A DNA stretch of 35,931 nt from Hyella patelloides LEGE 07179 (lineage in GTDB: Bacteria; Cyanobacteriota; Cyanobacteriia; Cyanobacteriales; Xenococcaceae). The stretch is taken from the NCBI RefSeq assembly GCF_900659865.1, contig NZ_LR213806.1, positions 1 to 35,931 on the forward strand. Direction: 5' to 3'. A program made the position numbers and the translations under genes. The notes below the pieces were generated by a model. That model was not told the origin of the DNA, did not search any database, and worked only from the letters and a program-made list of their open reading frames with translations. Below are positions 26,571-35,883 of this stretch, in pieces. How positions within the stretch are numbered: position 1 is the stretch's first letter; the number at the start of each line of letters is the position of its first letter.

Positions 26571-28082
26571 CTAGAATTTACCAGTAAAAATGTCTTGCAA
26601 CATATTCAAATTGTCATAAATTAAATAAGCAAAAAACGCTCCTCCCAAACCACCAACGAAAAAAGAAGCAGCAAACTGATTCCAGCTAGAAATAGTTTTT
26701 AAAGACTCTGGGACAACAGGATTAGCTGTAGCATAGGTTAAGCGATTGGGCAAAAACTGCTTTTTAAAAGAGACTCTGCCATAAATAAGCAAGCAAGTTG
26801 TCAAAATAACTACCAATCCACAGGCATTTAATAAGCCAAATAGATCGGCCTGGTTGCTATTTCTTTGAGGTCCAAGTAAAGCAAAAGGTCCAAATAAGAG
26901 ATATCCGTGAGCCATGCCAATTTCTAAACCTCGTCGCAATGGAGAAAGCCCAGGACGATATATAGGCAGATATTGCAATAGCCACAAACTAAAATCAGAA
27001 GAGTTTAGAGGAGTTACCAAATTACCAATTTGAGGATTTCCTGCAAAGGTTACTAAAGTATCTCCTTCTTTTATATTGAAACCCGCAGCAACAGCCCTAG
27101 CTCTAGCAGCGTGCCAAATATGTCCTAACAAAAATAAGACAGCAAATACAACATGAAATGTTGCTAACCAGCCTCTAGCAGTGACAACTCCTGTACTTGT
27201 TTCCACCAAGCCGACAGGACCATAGAAGACTTCAGGATAAACGGTATTGTTGACAGTACAAAAATAAGCTGCGAACAATCCCATATAAGAAATTGCACCC
27301 AAACTATAAGAAAGATAAGCCTCTCCAGAATATACTAAAGCGCGACGCGCCCATTTCAGAGGTCTAGTAGCCATATGCCACAAGCCACCAATTAAGCAAA
27401 TCGAGCCAATCCAAATATGACCGCCAACCACATCTTCTAAATTATCTACCGCAGCCATACCTTCTTTACCGTAAGCTCCAAACAAGTAACCAAAGATACG
27501 CCCTGGATTGATTGTCGGGTCAGTAATGATTCTTACTTGTCCCCCATCGCCAACCCAAGGGTCGAATAAACCACCCCAAAACATGGCTTTGAAGACAAGC
27601 AAAAATGCACCAATTCCTAGCAAAGTTAAATGAATTCCAATGATAGATGTCATCTTGTTGTCGTCTTCCCAGTCATAGCCGAAAAAACCCGCAAAAGTGT
27701 CATTTTTTTCTAAGACTTCTTGCCCTAGAAGAGAATGATAGATACCACCAGCACCTAATACTGCCGAAGAAATTAAATGAACTACTGCAATCGCAAAATA
27801 GGGATAAGTATCGATTGCCTGTCCGCCATCTGAGACACCTAAACCCAACGTAGCTAGGTGAGGTAACAATATTAACCCCTGTTCGTACATCGGTAAAACG
27901 GGATTGTACTGCGTCAACTCAAATAGAGTCATCGCTCCCGCCCAAAATACAATTAGTGCTGCTTGAGCTACGTGCGCCCCCAATAATTTACCTGACAAGT
28001 TAATAAAGCGGATATTACCCCTCCACCAACCAACTTCAGGAATTTTATTTTGATTGGGACTTTCTGAAATTACTGCTGTCAT
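26571..28082 (-). CDS. CP43'(IsiA)-PsaL fusion protein
   Basis: A 503-residue chimera. Residues 1-346 are a six-helix CP43'/IsiA chlorophyll-binding protein ([31 protein letters not shown]). Residues 347-503 match photosystem I subunit PsaL along its length: [35 protein letters not shown] and [15 protein letters not shown], ending with a last membrane helix. PsaL forms the centre of PSI trimers, so the chimera could bind antenna chlorophyll directly at that position, or form part of altered PSI assemblies. The ATG at 28082 has AAGG eight bases upstream. It follows another CP43' gene by 123 bases. Similar fusions are known in a few cyanobacteria. Confidence 0.92.
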   Translation of the reverse strand: MTAVISESPNQNKIPEVGWWRGNIRFINLSGKLLGAHVAQAALIVFWAGAMTLFELTQYNPVLPMYEQGLILLPHLATLGLGVSDGGQAIDTYPYFAIAVVHLISSAVLGAGGIYHSLLGQEVLEKNDTFAGFFGYDWEDDNKMTSIIGIHLTLLGIGAFLLVFKAMFWGGLFDPWVGDGGQVRIITDPTINPGRIFGYLFGAYGKEGMAAVDNLEDVVGGHIWIGSICLIGGLWHMATRPLKWARRALVYSGEAYLSYSLGAISYMGLFAAYFCTVNNTVYPEVFYGPVGLVETSTGVVTARGWLATFHVVFAVLFLLGHIWHAARARAVAAGFNIKEGDTLVTFAGNPQIGNLVTPLNSSDFSLWLLQYLPIYRPGLSPLRRGLEIGMAHGYLLFGPFALLGPQRNSNQADLFGLLNACGLVVILTTCLLIYGRVSFKKQFLPNRLTYATANPVVPESLKTISSWNQFAASFFVGGLGGAFFAYLIYDNLNMLQDIFTGKF

Positions 28083-28132
28083 CAATTTACCTTGTTTGTG
28101 TGTATTAAAGCTACCGAGTTCCCAAGTCACTA

Positions 28133-28153
28133 AGTAGCAAGTAGCGAGTAGCG
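28133..28153. repeat. Three AGTAGC(A/G) heptamers between the two leftward CP43' genes
   Basis: AGTAGCA, AGTAGCG and AGTAGCG stand in tandem, followed by a pyrimidine-rich stretch with TTCTGCA and CCTCTGC repeated (about 28168-28205). This is another STRR-like array at a gene boundary. Confidence 0.6.
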
Positions 28154-28205
28154 ATTAAAACATAAATTCTTCTTCTGCACCCTCTGCCTCTTCTGCATCC
28201 TCTGC

Positions 28206-29264
28206 TTAAAAATCAGGCTCAGGAGGAACTAAAGCATGGTCAACTCTTCCTTTTTGTAAATCAAATCCTGCTGCTTTGAGGGCGTGAAAGATATGTCCCT
28301 GTAAGAAAAAGAAAGCCAGCCAAAAATGAGTATTAGCCAACCAAGTTCTTGAAGAGAGCAGGTAAGAATTATTAGAAGTGAAATAAGGAAAAATATTTAA
28401 GCGAATGGATAAAGGCTTACCATAGAATACTTCTGGATAAGCTGTAGTGTTTACCGCACAGTAATAAGCAGCGATAAAACCCATTAAGGCTAATGCACCC
28501 AAACTGTAAGATAGATAGGCTTCTCCCGACCAGACAAAAAGGTTTTTCGTCCAGCCAAAAGGCTTGGTGTTGATATGCCATAAGCCACCAGCAATCAAAA
28601 TTGCCCCTACCCAAATATGACCACCGATGAGGTCTTCAAGGTTATCGACTCCTGCAATCCAGTTTTTACCGACTGCACCAAATAAATAGCCAAAAATAAT
28701 TTCAGGGTTGAGAGTCGGATTGCTAACGATTCGGACATCGGCAATAGTGGAATCGTATAAGCCACCATAGTACATTCCTTTTGCTACTAGTAAAAATACG
28801 CCTAAACCAAGCAAAATCAGATGAATTCCGATAATGTCAGTCATTTTATTGGTGTCTTGCCATTGGTAGCCAAAAAATTCTGAAACACTGCTTAAATACT
28901 TAGGACCCCATAAAGAGTGGAAAATACCGCCAAAGCCCAGAAAAGCTGAAGAAATAAGATGTAAAGCACCAATAACAAAATAAGGATAAGTGCTAACTAC
29001 TTCGCCTCCTGCGCCAACACCCCAACCCAAACTAGCCAAATGAGGTAACAAAATTAACCCCTGTTCGTACATCGGTTGAGTGATATCGAAGCGAGAAAGT
29101 TCAAAAAAAGTAAATGCACCCGCCCAAAAGACAATTAAGCCTCCATGAGCAACGTGCGCCCCTAATAATTTACCTGATATATCTTTCAAACGAGCATTTC
29201 CAGCCCACCAAGGAATATTGAATTTGTCTTCAATGCTTTGAGGGTTTTTAGCTATTGTCGTCAT
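28206..29264 (-). CDS. IsiA/CP43'-family chlorophyll-binding protein, leftward copy
   Basis: Six-helix membrane protein of 352 residues that binds chlorophyll a as antenna, usually around photosystem I. Family segments are [41 protein letters not shown] and [17 protein letters not shown]. The lumenal loop before the last helix is short compared with PSII CP43, so it cannot be psbC. The ATG at 29264 (MTTIAK) is chosen, with GAGG about 11 bases upstream. It is the first gene of the leftward arm, followed by the PsaL fusion and later isiB. It differs clearly from the rightward canonical isiA in the N-terminus and the loop [15 protein letters not shown]. Confidence 0.93.
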   Translation of the reverse strand: MTTIAKNPQSIEDKFNIPWWAGNARLKDISGKLLGAHVAHGGLIVFWAGAFTFFELSRFDITQPMYEQGLILLPHLASLGWGVGAGGEVVSTYPYFVIGALHLISSAFLGFGGIFHSLWGPKYLSSVSEFFGYQWQDTNKMTDIIGIHLILLGLGVFLLVAKGMYYGGLYDSTIADVRIVSNPTLNPEIIFGYLFGAVGKNWIAGVDNLEDLIGGHIWVGAILIAGGLWHINTKPFGWTKNLFVWSGEAYLSYSLGALALMGFIAAYYCAVNTTAYPEVFYGKPLSIRLNIFPYFTSNNSYLLSSRTWLANTHFWLAFFFLQGHIFHALKAAGFDLQKGRVDHALVPPEPDF

Positions 29265-29652
29265 CGGCGTTCGACCTCTTCGTTGCAATATGTATTGAGA
29301 ATTAAAATCAATAAATTTTTAATTCAGCTTACAATAAAAATTGTCTTATTGAAAAGTATTTTCTTTTATTTTTTATAAAATTATCATTAAGTTATCGATC
29401 GTAAAAAGCGATCGCGTACCAAAAAACTCAATTTACTAAGGTTTTCATGGTTAAAAGCTCTCAATTCAAAAAGCGATCGTGCAACGCCTCACTTCGTGAG
29501 ATCGTCTTACTTATCAAGGAATATTTGCCCTATGTTAATTTTTGTTATAAAAAACTTGCTAAGAGTTATCAATAATGCAAAATGAACTTGTTGCTTTTTA
29601 TTGAGAATAAATAGTAACAAGATTTACAAAACTGAATTATAGAGGTTTCGTT
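29265..29652. promoter_or_regulatory. Divergent control region of the isi locus (388 bp)
   Basis: This region lies between the two outward-facing CP43' genes and must hold both promoters. It is AT-rich apart from HIP1-type sequences (about 29407-29416 and 29472-29479) and a small hairpin, CTCAC-TTC-GTGAG (29488-29500). Two imperfect Fur-like sequences are present. No open frame is convincing. Confidence 0.6.
29373..29391 (-). promoter_or_regulatory. Candidate Fur box of the divergent isi region
   Basis: Read on the minus strand the 19 bases contain TAATGATAAT and agree with 11 of 19 positions of the consensus GATAATGATAATCATTATC, ten of them contiguous. The right half is poor. It lies about 110 bases before the leftward CP43' start. 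A second imperfect candidate, TTTATT-GAG-AATAAA, is at 29597-29611, 42 bases before the rightward isiA. Confidence 0.3.
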
Positions 29653-30750
29653 TTGCAGACATACGATAAACCCCAAGTCAAGTATGATTGGTGGGCGGGT
29701 AACGCTCGTTTTGCCAATTTATCTGGCTTATTTATTTCGGCTCATGCAGCCCAAGCAGCACTGATTGTATTTTGGGCGGGTGCATTTACTTTTTTTGAAC
29801 TTTCTAAATTCGATCCTAGTTTACCGATGGGAGAACAAGGATTAATTTTACTTCCTCATCTAGCCACATTAGGTTTTGGGGTAGGGGAAGGAGGACAGAT
29901 TGTCGATACCTATCCGATGTTTGTCGTCGGTTCGGTACATTTAATTTCTTCTGCTGTTTTGGGTGCGGGTGCATTATTCCATACCTTTAAAGCACCAAGC
30001 GATTTAAAAGAAGCTAGAGGAAAAGCTCGTGATTTTCATTTTGAATGGAACGATCCCAAACAGTTAGGAATTATTCTCGGTCATCATCTGTTATTTTTGG
30101 GTATAGCTGCATTGGCTTTAGTCGCTAGAGCTATGTTTGGTGAAGGACTATACGATGTCAACATTCAAGATGTACGAGTCGTCACCGACCCAACATTGAA
30201 TCCTTTGACTATCTTTGGTTATCAAACCCATTTTGCATCCGTAGATAACCTAGAAGATTTAGTAGGCGGTCACATTTATGTCGGTGTGTTACTAATTGCT
30301 GGCGGTATCTGGCATATTATTACCCCACCTTTAGAATGGGCGAAGAAACAATTAATTTTCTCTGGAGAAGCTATTTTATCTTATTCTCTGGGTGGCATTG
30401 CTTTATGTGGCTTTGTCGCAGCCTATTACTGTGCGGTCAATACCTTGGCTTATCCACCAGAGTTTTATGGCGCACCTTTGGCTATTAAGCTAGGTGTCGT
30501 TCCTTACTTTGAAGACACGGCTACTTTATCTCCAGGGATTCATACGGCTCGCTGTTGGTTAGCTAACACCCATTTTTTCTTAGCGTTCTTCTTCCTTCAA
30601 GGACATCTCTGGCACGCTTTAAGAGCTATTGGGTTTGATTTCAAACGGGTAACTAATGCTCTTGACAATGCAGGAACTCCCCAAGCAGGTGAGCCTTTAG
30701 TCAGCAGTTCAAATGTTAAATCTGCACCTCAGCCCGCAACAGCTGAATAG
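29653..30750 (+). CDS. isiA: Iron-stress chlorophyll-binding protein IsiA (canonical type)
   Basis: The copy that most resembles Synechocystis IsiA, beginning [20 protein letters not shown] and containing [19 protein letters not shown] and [11 protein letters not shown]. It binds chlorophyll a in six membrane helices and forms rings around photosystem I under iron shortage. The 365-residue protein ends in a Pro/Ala/Ser-rich tail of about 30 residues, longer than usual. The start is a TTG (29653) with AGAGG seven bases upstream; no in-frame ATG fits the conserved N-terminus. A terminator-like structure follows, and a further CP43' gene lies 251 bases downstream. Confidence 0.94.
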   Translation: MQTYDKPQVKYDWWAGNARFANLSGLFISAHAAQAALIVFWAGAFTFFELSKFDPSLPMGEQGLILLPHLATLGFGVGEGGQIVDTYPMFVVGSVHLISSAVLGAGALFHTFKAPSDLKEARGKARDFHFEWNDPKQLGIILGHHLLFLGIAALALVARAMFGEGLYDVNIQDVRVVTDPTLNPLTIFGYQTHFASVDNLEDLVGGHIYVGVLLIAGGIWHIITPPLEWAKKQLIFSGEAILSYSLGGIALCGFVAAYYCAVNTLAYPPEFYGAPLAIKLGVVPYFEDTATLSPGIHTARCWLANTHFFLAFFFLQGHLWHALRAIGFDFKRVTNALDNAGTPQAGEPLVSSSNVKSAPQPATAE

Positions 30751-30789
30751 TTTGTAAAGGCTAAATTGGGAAATTCTCTGATTGTCAAA

Positions 30790-30841
30790 CTCGCGTGTTC
30801 CTGGAGCGAGTAAATACGTCGCCAGGATCGCTCGTTTTTTT
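30790..30841 (+). terminator. Terminator with competing hairpins between isiA and the next CP43' gene
   Basis: GAGCGA (30804-30809) pairs with TCGCTC (30828-30833), followed by G and seven T residues (30835-30841). The left arm can instead pair upstream: CTCGC (30790-30794) with GCGAG (30806-30810). A third option is CCTGG (30800-30804) with CCAGG (30822-30826). These are mutually exclusive and look like the terminator/antiterminator layout of an attenuator. Confidence 0.6.
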
Positions 30842-30923
30842 CGTGTTCTCTCTCTCGTCTATTCTAGCTTAGTGCAACCACAGTTTTGCATTAAGCTTTC
30901 TTGCCATTTTGATGTCAAAGAGA

Positions 30924-30963
30924 CTCCGTCGTCCCCATCTCTTGGATCAATGAGACGAAGGAG
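30924..30963 (+). promoter_or_regulatory. Hairpin in the leader of the second rightward CP43' gene
   Basis: CTCC-gt-CGTC (30924-30933) can pair with GACG-aa-GGAG (30954-30963), leaving a two-base internal mismatch and a 20-base loop. It ends 38 bases before the start codon. A possible role in translation or processing is inference. Confidence 0.35.
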
Positions 30964-31001
30964 CTTACTCTGACTCCGTAATTTTTAAAATCTTAGTAAC
31001 G

Positions 31002-32069
31002 ATGACAGCAACAACTTCTTTACAACGGTCTGATAACTATGATTGGTTATCAGGAAATGCTCGTTTAATTAATTTATCTGGTCAATTATTAGGAGCGCAT
31101 ATTGCCCATGCTGGCTTAATTATGTTTTGGGCTGGCTCTATTACTTTATTAGAGGTAACTAATTTTCAGCCTGATGTCGCCTTACCAGAACAAGGACTAT
31201 TATTAATTCCCAATGTAGCTCGTTTGGGTTGGGGTGTTGGTGCAGAAGGAACGATTACAAACCTCTATCCTTATTTTGTTATTGGGATACTACATCTGAT
31301 TGCTTCGGCGGTACTTGGTGCAGGGGGATTATTTCACGTGTTTCGTGGCGTGGCTAATCTCAAAGATGCTCAAGGTCGGGCTGCAAAGTTTCATTATGAA
31401 TGGAATGACCCGCAAAAACTGGGTTTTATTTTGGGTCATCACTTAATCTTTTTGGGTGTGGCTGCATTATTTTTTGCTGGCAAGGCAATATTTTGGGGTG
31501 GTATTTACGATGCTACTATTGCTAATGTACGAATTGTCAGCAATCCTACTCTTAATCCTGTAACTATTTTTGGTTATCTGTTTGGTTTAAGTGATGGTGT
31601 CTGGAATCCTTTAGGTATGGCTGCGGTCGATAATCTAGAAGATATTATTGGTGGTCATATTTGGGTCGGGATAGCTTGTATTGCTGGCGGTGCTTGGCAC
31701 ATCACTACGGAACCTCTGGATTGGGCGAAAAAAGCTTTCACTTACAACGGACACGCAATTCTTTCCTATAGTTTGGCTGGTGTAGCATTAATGGCTTTTA
31801 CTTCAGCTTATTTTGTCGCTTTTAACGATCTTGCTTTTCCTCCTGAATTGTACGGTATAGATAGAAGTTCTTTTGCTGGAACACAGGCTTTACTCTGCGG
31901 AACTTTTCTCGGTGGTCATGTTTGGCACGCTTTCAAAGGAAAAGCTGAAGCAAATGATTTGGGTATTGTGAGCGATACAGATAAATTAAGAGCTACTATT
32001 GCTGGTTTTCTCGTCTTGGCAGTTGTGGTTATTAGTTTGGTTTTACTTTCCCAATCAAGTTTTAATTGA
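31002..32069 (+). CDS. CP43'/Pcb-like antenna protein with short lumenal loop and extra C-terminal helix
   Basis: A 355-residue paralogue of IsiA. The first five helices are conserved ([30 protein letters not shown]), as is GGHVWHAFKG in the sixth. Compared with the neighbouring isiA, the lumenal stretch after FPPELYG is missing about 40 residues. The chain then continues with a polar linker and an additional hydrophobic segment at residues 331-349 (ATIAGFLVLAVVVISLVLL), giving a probable seventh helix. It is the second gene of the rightward arm. It could be an antenna protein for a different photosystem site or chlorophyll pool. Confidence 0.88.
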   Translation: MTATTSLQRSDNYDWLSGNARLINLSGQLLGAHIAHAGLIMFWAGSITLLEVTNFQPDVALPEQGLLLIPNVARLGWGVGAEGTITNLYPYFVIGILHLIASAVLGAGGLFHVFRGVANLKDAQGRAAKFHYEWNDPQKLGFILGHHLIFLGVAALFFAGKAIFWGGIYDATIANVRIVSNPTLNPVTIFGYLFGLSDGVWNPLGMAAVDNLEDIIGGHIWVGIACIAGGAWHITTEPLDWAKKAFTYNGHAILSYSLAGVALMAFTSAYFVAFNDLAFPPELYGIDRSSFAGTQALLCGTFLGGHVWHAFKGKAEANDLGIVSDTDKLRATIAGFLVLAVVVISLVLLSQSSFN

Positions 32070-32171
32070 AATTGAATTTGATGTAGAGGATTTTAAGCTT
32101 ATCCCTGGTGAATACTATTTTGATTTTGATCGACATCTACCGCACTTTTTTTTGGAGTCGAGTAATGAATC

Positions 32172-32558
32172 CTAGTTGTAAGAAATAATCGATAACACCG
32201 CTCCTTGGGGATCGGCAAAGACGGCAAACCTTCCCGTATCAGGAATATCTGTTGGTGGCACAAACACTTTTGCTCCCATTGATTGTGCTAATTCCAAAGT
32301 TTGGTCAACATTCTCCACAGTGACATACATACCCCAGTGTGGTGGTGGGGCTTCTTCGCTGAGAGCATTCTCAGTTGATAAGATGCCCCCAACTGGCTGC
32401 TCTCCTGCCTTGATGGTTATATATGTTTTTCCGCCTTCCATTTCCCGATCTTTCCAAGTCCAGCCAAACAGTTGCTGGTAAAAGTCTTTAGCTGCACCAA
32501 TGTCACTGGTCATAAGTTCACACCAGCTAAACGCACCCTGTTGTTGAAAAGGATTCAT
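32172..32558 (-). CDS. VOC-superfamily (glyoxalase/bleomycin-resistance-like) protein
   Basis: A 128-residue cytoplasmic protein with the paired beta-alpha-beta-beta-beta folds of the vicinal oxygen chelate superfamily. The start GAFSWCELMTSDIGAAKDFY QQLFGW and the ending FAVFADPQGAVLSI are typical. The usual metal-binding His/Glu set is not clear, so the chemistry cannot be named. A GAGGAAA ribosome binding site precedes the ATG at 32558. It is convergent with the CP43' gene to its left and has no evident tie to the isi genes. Confidence 0.82.
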   Translation of the reverse strand: MNPFQQQGAFSWCELMTSDIGAAKDFYQQLFGWTWKDREMEGGKTYITIKAGEQPVGGILSTENALSEEAPPPHWGMYVTVENVDQTLELAQSMGAKVFVPPTDIPDTGRFAVFADPQGAVLSIISYN

Positions 32559-32685
32559 GAAATTTCCTCGTTAAGTTGATTTTATCATCATTACTTTAGT
32601 TCATGTTTACTAAAATACTGCTAAACTTAACAAATTATTTTTATTTTTCTTTCTGTCTCTCAAAAAGCATACTATTCTTGCTAAT

Positions 32686-33639
32686 TTATGGGAAAAGATG
32701 ATAACGATCGCGTCCTTGTTCTTTGGCTTGATATAAGGCAGTATCGGCAGCATTAATTAGGAATTTAACGGAAGATTGTTGATGGGGAATTTCGCTGCTA
32801 ATACCCAAACTAACTGTAATATTTTTATTGATAGGAGAACGATCGTGGACTAGTTTGAGTTCTTTAATTGTTAACTGAATTAGTTGAGTTATTTTAATTG
32901 CTCCTGCTAAATCAGTATTGGGTAAAATAATTGCAAATTCTTCTCCACCATAACGACAAACTAAATCTGAAGATCTTTTAACCGCATTTTTTAAAGCTTC
33001 AGCTACTTTTTTTAAACAGTCATCTCCTGCTGGATGCCCATAGTAGTCATTATAGTTTTTAAAATAATCGATATCGCACAAAATTAAGGATAATGGCTGT
33101 TTTTCTCTTTGTAATCTACCCCATTCTTGCTGTATGTATCGATCGAAATGACGGCGATTAGCAACTTGAGTTAAACCATCAAAGTTAACTAAGTATTGTA
33201 ATTGTTGATTGGCTTTTTCTAATTCTTGGTTTTGTTGAATTATTTTTTTTGCTAGTAATTGTAATTGTAAATGTACTTGAACTCTAGCTAATACTTCTAG
33301 AGCTTGAAATGGTTTAGTAATATAATCAACTGCTCCCAAAGACAAGCCTTTAACTTTATCTTCTGTGTCTTCCAAAGCTGTAATAAATATAATAGGTATC
33401 AGTTGAGTCTTAAGATTAGCCTTTAACTGTCTGCAAGTCTCAAATCCATCTATGCCTTCCATCATAATATCTAATAAAATTAGAGCGGGAGGATCGTATT
33501 CTGATTGGGCGATCGCGCTAGTCCCATCGGTTGCCACCCTAACTTTTAGCCCAACACTTTTTAATACTTGAGAAAGTACTGCTAGATTAGCTGGATTATC
33601 ATCTACAATTAAAATTTCTTCTTGAGCTAATAAATTCAT
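32686..33639 (-). CDS. Response regulator diguanylate cyclase (REC-GGDEF)
   Basis: Makes the second messenger cyclic di-GMP from two GTP. Residues 8-125 are a receiver domain with the phosphoacceptor D57 (ILLDIMM) and K109. A short coiled coil (about 130-150) leads to a GGDEF domain with the active site GGEEF at 231-235. The inhibitory I-site RSSD (222-225) sits five residues before it, so product feedback is expected. The 317-residue length is typical of the WspR/PleD-like class. It follows the hybrid kinase gene by 24 bases on the same strand and is the obvious phosphorylation partner. Confidence 0.94.
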   Translation of the reverse strand: MNLLAQEEILIVDDNPANLAVLSQVLKSVGLKVRVATDGTSAIAQSEYDPPALILLDIMMEGIDGFETCRQLKANLKTQLIPIIFITALEDTEDKVKGLSLGAVDYITKPFQALEVLARVQVHLQLQLLAKKIIQQNQELEKANQQLQYLVNFDGLTQVANRRHFDRYIQQEWGRLQREKQPLSLILCDIDYFKNYNDYYGHPAGDDCLKKVAEALKNAVKRSSDLVCRYGGEEFAIILPNTDLAGAIKITQLIQLTIKELKLVHDRSPINKNITVSLGISSEIPHQQSSVKFLINAADTALYQAKEQGRDRYHLFP

Positions 33640-33663
33640 AATTAGAATTAGCTAATATCTTAG

Positions 33664-35883
33664 TTATTTTTTTATAGTTAAACATTTTTCTATAAAAGAT
33701 TGAATTTGTTTGATTTTAAAATCTTCAGCTAACTGATAAATTTCTTGAGCAAAATAAGATAACTTAGGTTCAATTTGCTCTAAATTTTGTGTTAGTTCAA
33801 CTAATTCATCTAGACTACCCTTCTTGGCAAAATCATATAATTGTTCAAGGGTTGAAAGGTCTGGTGTGGCTATTTCCTGGGAAGTAGAAGTTAATTGTGG
33901 AGATTTAGGTTCTGAAGTATTGGCAACAGCAACGGATTCTTCGTAAATCCAAGTTAATTCTAGATGGATGCGTAGCATTTCTAATAGTGCTTCTGCTTGT
34001 ACTGGTTTGGGTAAAAATTCATTAGCTCCTGCATCAAGACTTTTATACCGATCTGTTTCCATCACACTGGCAGAAGAGGGGATAATAATTACCTCTTGCA
34101 GTTGTGGTAATTTTCTCAGTTGCTCGATAAAGGTAAAACCATCCATCACAGGCATAACCAAATCAGTAATAATTAGATCGGGGGCAAATTGTCGAGCTAA
34201 CTCGAAACCTGCCCGACCATTGTTAGCTTCTTGTATTTCAAAGCCAAGGGGGGCTAAAAGATTAACCAAAACCGAGCGATTTACCCAGCGATCGTCTACT
34301 ACTAATATCTTGTAGCGATCGCCTGTAAAACCGATGATTTTTCCAGCATCAAAGACTCTGGCACTATCCGACCAATCTGTTACTGCTTCTAAATCTAGAT
34401 CGAACCAAAAAGTACTCCCAATATTAGGTTCACTCGCCACCTTGATAGTGCTATCCATCATTTGCACGATTTTTTGACTGATAGGCAAACCCAGTCCCGT
34501 TCCTTCTTTCATCCGAGCGGTATCTCCTACTTGCTCAAAGGGTAAAAATATCTTATCTAATTGAGTCGCGCTCATACCCACCCCTGTATCTTCAACTGTA
34601 AATCTAATTTTTCGCCAAAAAGAAGTATTAGGCTGCGATCTAACATCAAGTTGACTAACTCGAAAAGTGACTCCTCCGCGATCGGTAAATTTGATTGCAT
34701 TACCTAATAAATTAATTAAGACTTGTCGCAAACGTCTTTCATCGCTATAAACCGCAAGAGGTAAAGATTCATCTACCTGATAAGTAAAAGCAATCTGTTT
34801 TTGGTCGGCGCGGATACGGCAAATTTCGGCTACATTTTCTAAAAAAGCAGGGAAATGAAAGTTTTTGAAGTGAAGTTCCATTGTTCTGGCTTCAATTTTA
34901 GAAATATCGAGAATATCATTAATCAGAGTCAGTAAGTGAGAACCGCACTTATAGATCACACCAATGCCTTTTTTCTCCTTATGATTTATGATTTGAGAAC
35001 GTTGCAATATTTGAGCAAAACCTAAAATTCCGTTGAGAGGAGTTCTTAATTCGTGACTCATATTGGCAAGAAACTCACTTTTAGCTTGGTTAGCAGCATC
35101 AGCAATTTCTTTAGCCTCTTGAAGTTCAAAAGTACGTTCTTCAACCCGAATTTCTAACTCTTGATTGGTTGTTTCTAGAGTAGTAAACATTTCTTTTAGT
35201 TGCTGCGCCATTTTGTTAAAAGATTGACCCAAACTTCTCAGTTCATTGATACTGTTAATGGTTACTTGTCGATCTAGTTGACCACCTGCGATCGCTTCTG
35301 AAGCTTGACTCAAACGCATAATGGGTTTGGCAATCCAACGAGAAGTGTAGATACCCAGAACAGTAGCGATACCCAAAGCAGCCAAACAGAGGAAAATAGT
35401 AGTACGAGTATTGGCATTAATTTGTGCCATAAAATCCGATTCTGGCACAGTGACGACAATCAGCCAATCCAAACCAAACTTATCTTTCCAAGGGGTAACT
35501 TGAGCAAAAGTTTTGTGGCGATCGATTTTTAAGTCAAGTTGGTAGCTTTGCTTAATTTGCTCTAAACTGCCAAAACGATTAATTAGATACTCAGTGGTTT
35601 GGGCAATTGTTCGATCTTTACTAACTAAAGCTGATAATCTTTTTGCCTCTCCATCGTTAATCGTATAAAATTGCTCGTCACTAGAAGCAGCGACTATTAG
35701 ACTATTTGGTTCTAAAATAAAAATTTCGGCATTAGGACTAATATCTAACTTGTTTAAGAAATCGCGAATTTGCGATAAGAAGTCGTCCAAAATTAACTTC
35801 GGATTTTTAGCAGAGGATAGATTCAGAACTTCTAAGCCGAAGATAGAGGGCGAGGTTTGAATAAATAATTCCATTGAGGACAA
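33664..35883 (-). CDS. Hybrid histidine kinase, 5' end incomplete or frameshifted
   Basis: From the last in-frame start the protein has 739 residues: the end of an extracellular Cache-like sensor (1-155), one membrane helix (161-180), HAMP (181-233), a coiled coil, HisKA with phosphoacceptor H277 ([11 protein letters not shown]), HATPase with [10 protein letters not shown] (391-400), DTGVGM and GTGLGLP, then a receiver with D574, and a helical tail. The first membrane helix and first half of the sensor are absent. An in-frame TGA lies a few codons upstream. Another frame is open to the window edge, so a frameshift or a truncated gene is possible. The start could be TTG 35883 or ATG 35874. Confidence 0.85.
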   Translation of the reverse strand: MSSMELFIQTSPSIFGLEVLNLSSAKNPKLILDDFLSQIRDFLNKLDISPNAEIFILEPNSLIVAASSDEQFYTINDGEAKRLSALVSKDRTIAQTTEYLINRFGSLEQIKQSYQLDLKIDRHKTFAQVTPWKDKFGLDWLIVVTVPESDFMAQINANTRTTIFLCLAALGIATVLGIYTSRWIAKPIMRLSQASEAIAGGQLDRQVTINSINELRSLGQSFNKMAQQLKEMFTTLETTNQELEIRVEERTFELQEAKEIADAANQAKSEFLANMSHELRTPLNGILGFAQILQRSQIINHKEKKGIGVIYKCGSHLLTLINDILDISKIEARTMELHFKNFHFPAFLENVAEICRIRADQKQIAFTYQVDESLPLAVYSDERRLRQVLINLLGNAIKFTDRGGVTFRVSQLDVRSQPNTSFWRKIRFTVEDTGVGMSATQLDKIFLPFEQVGDTARMKEGTGLGLPISQKIVQMMDSTIKVASEPNIGSTFWFDLDLEAVTDWSDSARVFDAGKIIGFTGDRYKILVVDDRWVNRSVLVNLLAPLGFEIQEANNGRAGFELARQFAPDLIITDLVMPVMDGFTFIEQLRKLPQLQEVIIIPSSASVMETDRYKSLDAGANEFLPKPVQAEALLEMLRIHLELTWIYEESVAVANTSEPKSPQLTSTSQEIATPDLSTLEQLYDFAKKGSLDELVELTQNLEQIEPKLSYFAQEIYQLAEDFKIKQIQSFIEKCLTIKK

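Noticed and set aside
29653-30750. Antisense RNA IsrR within isiA
   Set aside because: IsrR is known in Synechocystis, but I see no recognisable promoter or structure on the opposite strand that would support calling it here.
30782-30973. Open frame of 63 codons between isiA and the next CP43' gene
   Set aside because: It covers the terminator and leader hairpins, and its low-complexity translation resembles no protein; the region is better explained as untranslated RNA.
26571-32069. Reading the CP43'-type genes as PSII psbC (CP43)
   Set aside because: All four lack the large lumenal loop of CP43 between helices five and six and sit beside isiB, so they are IsiA/Pcb-type antenna proteins.
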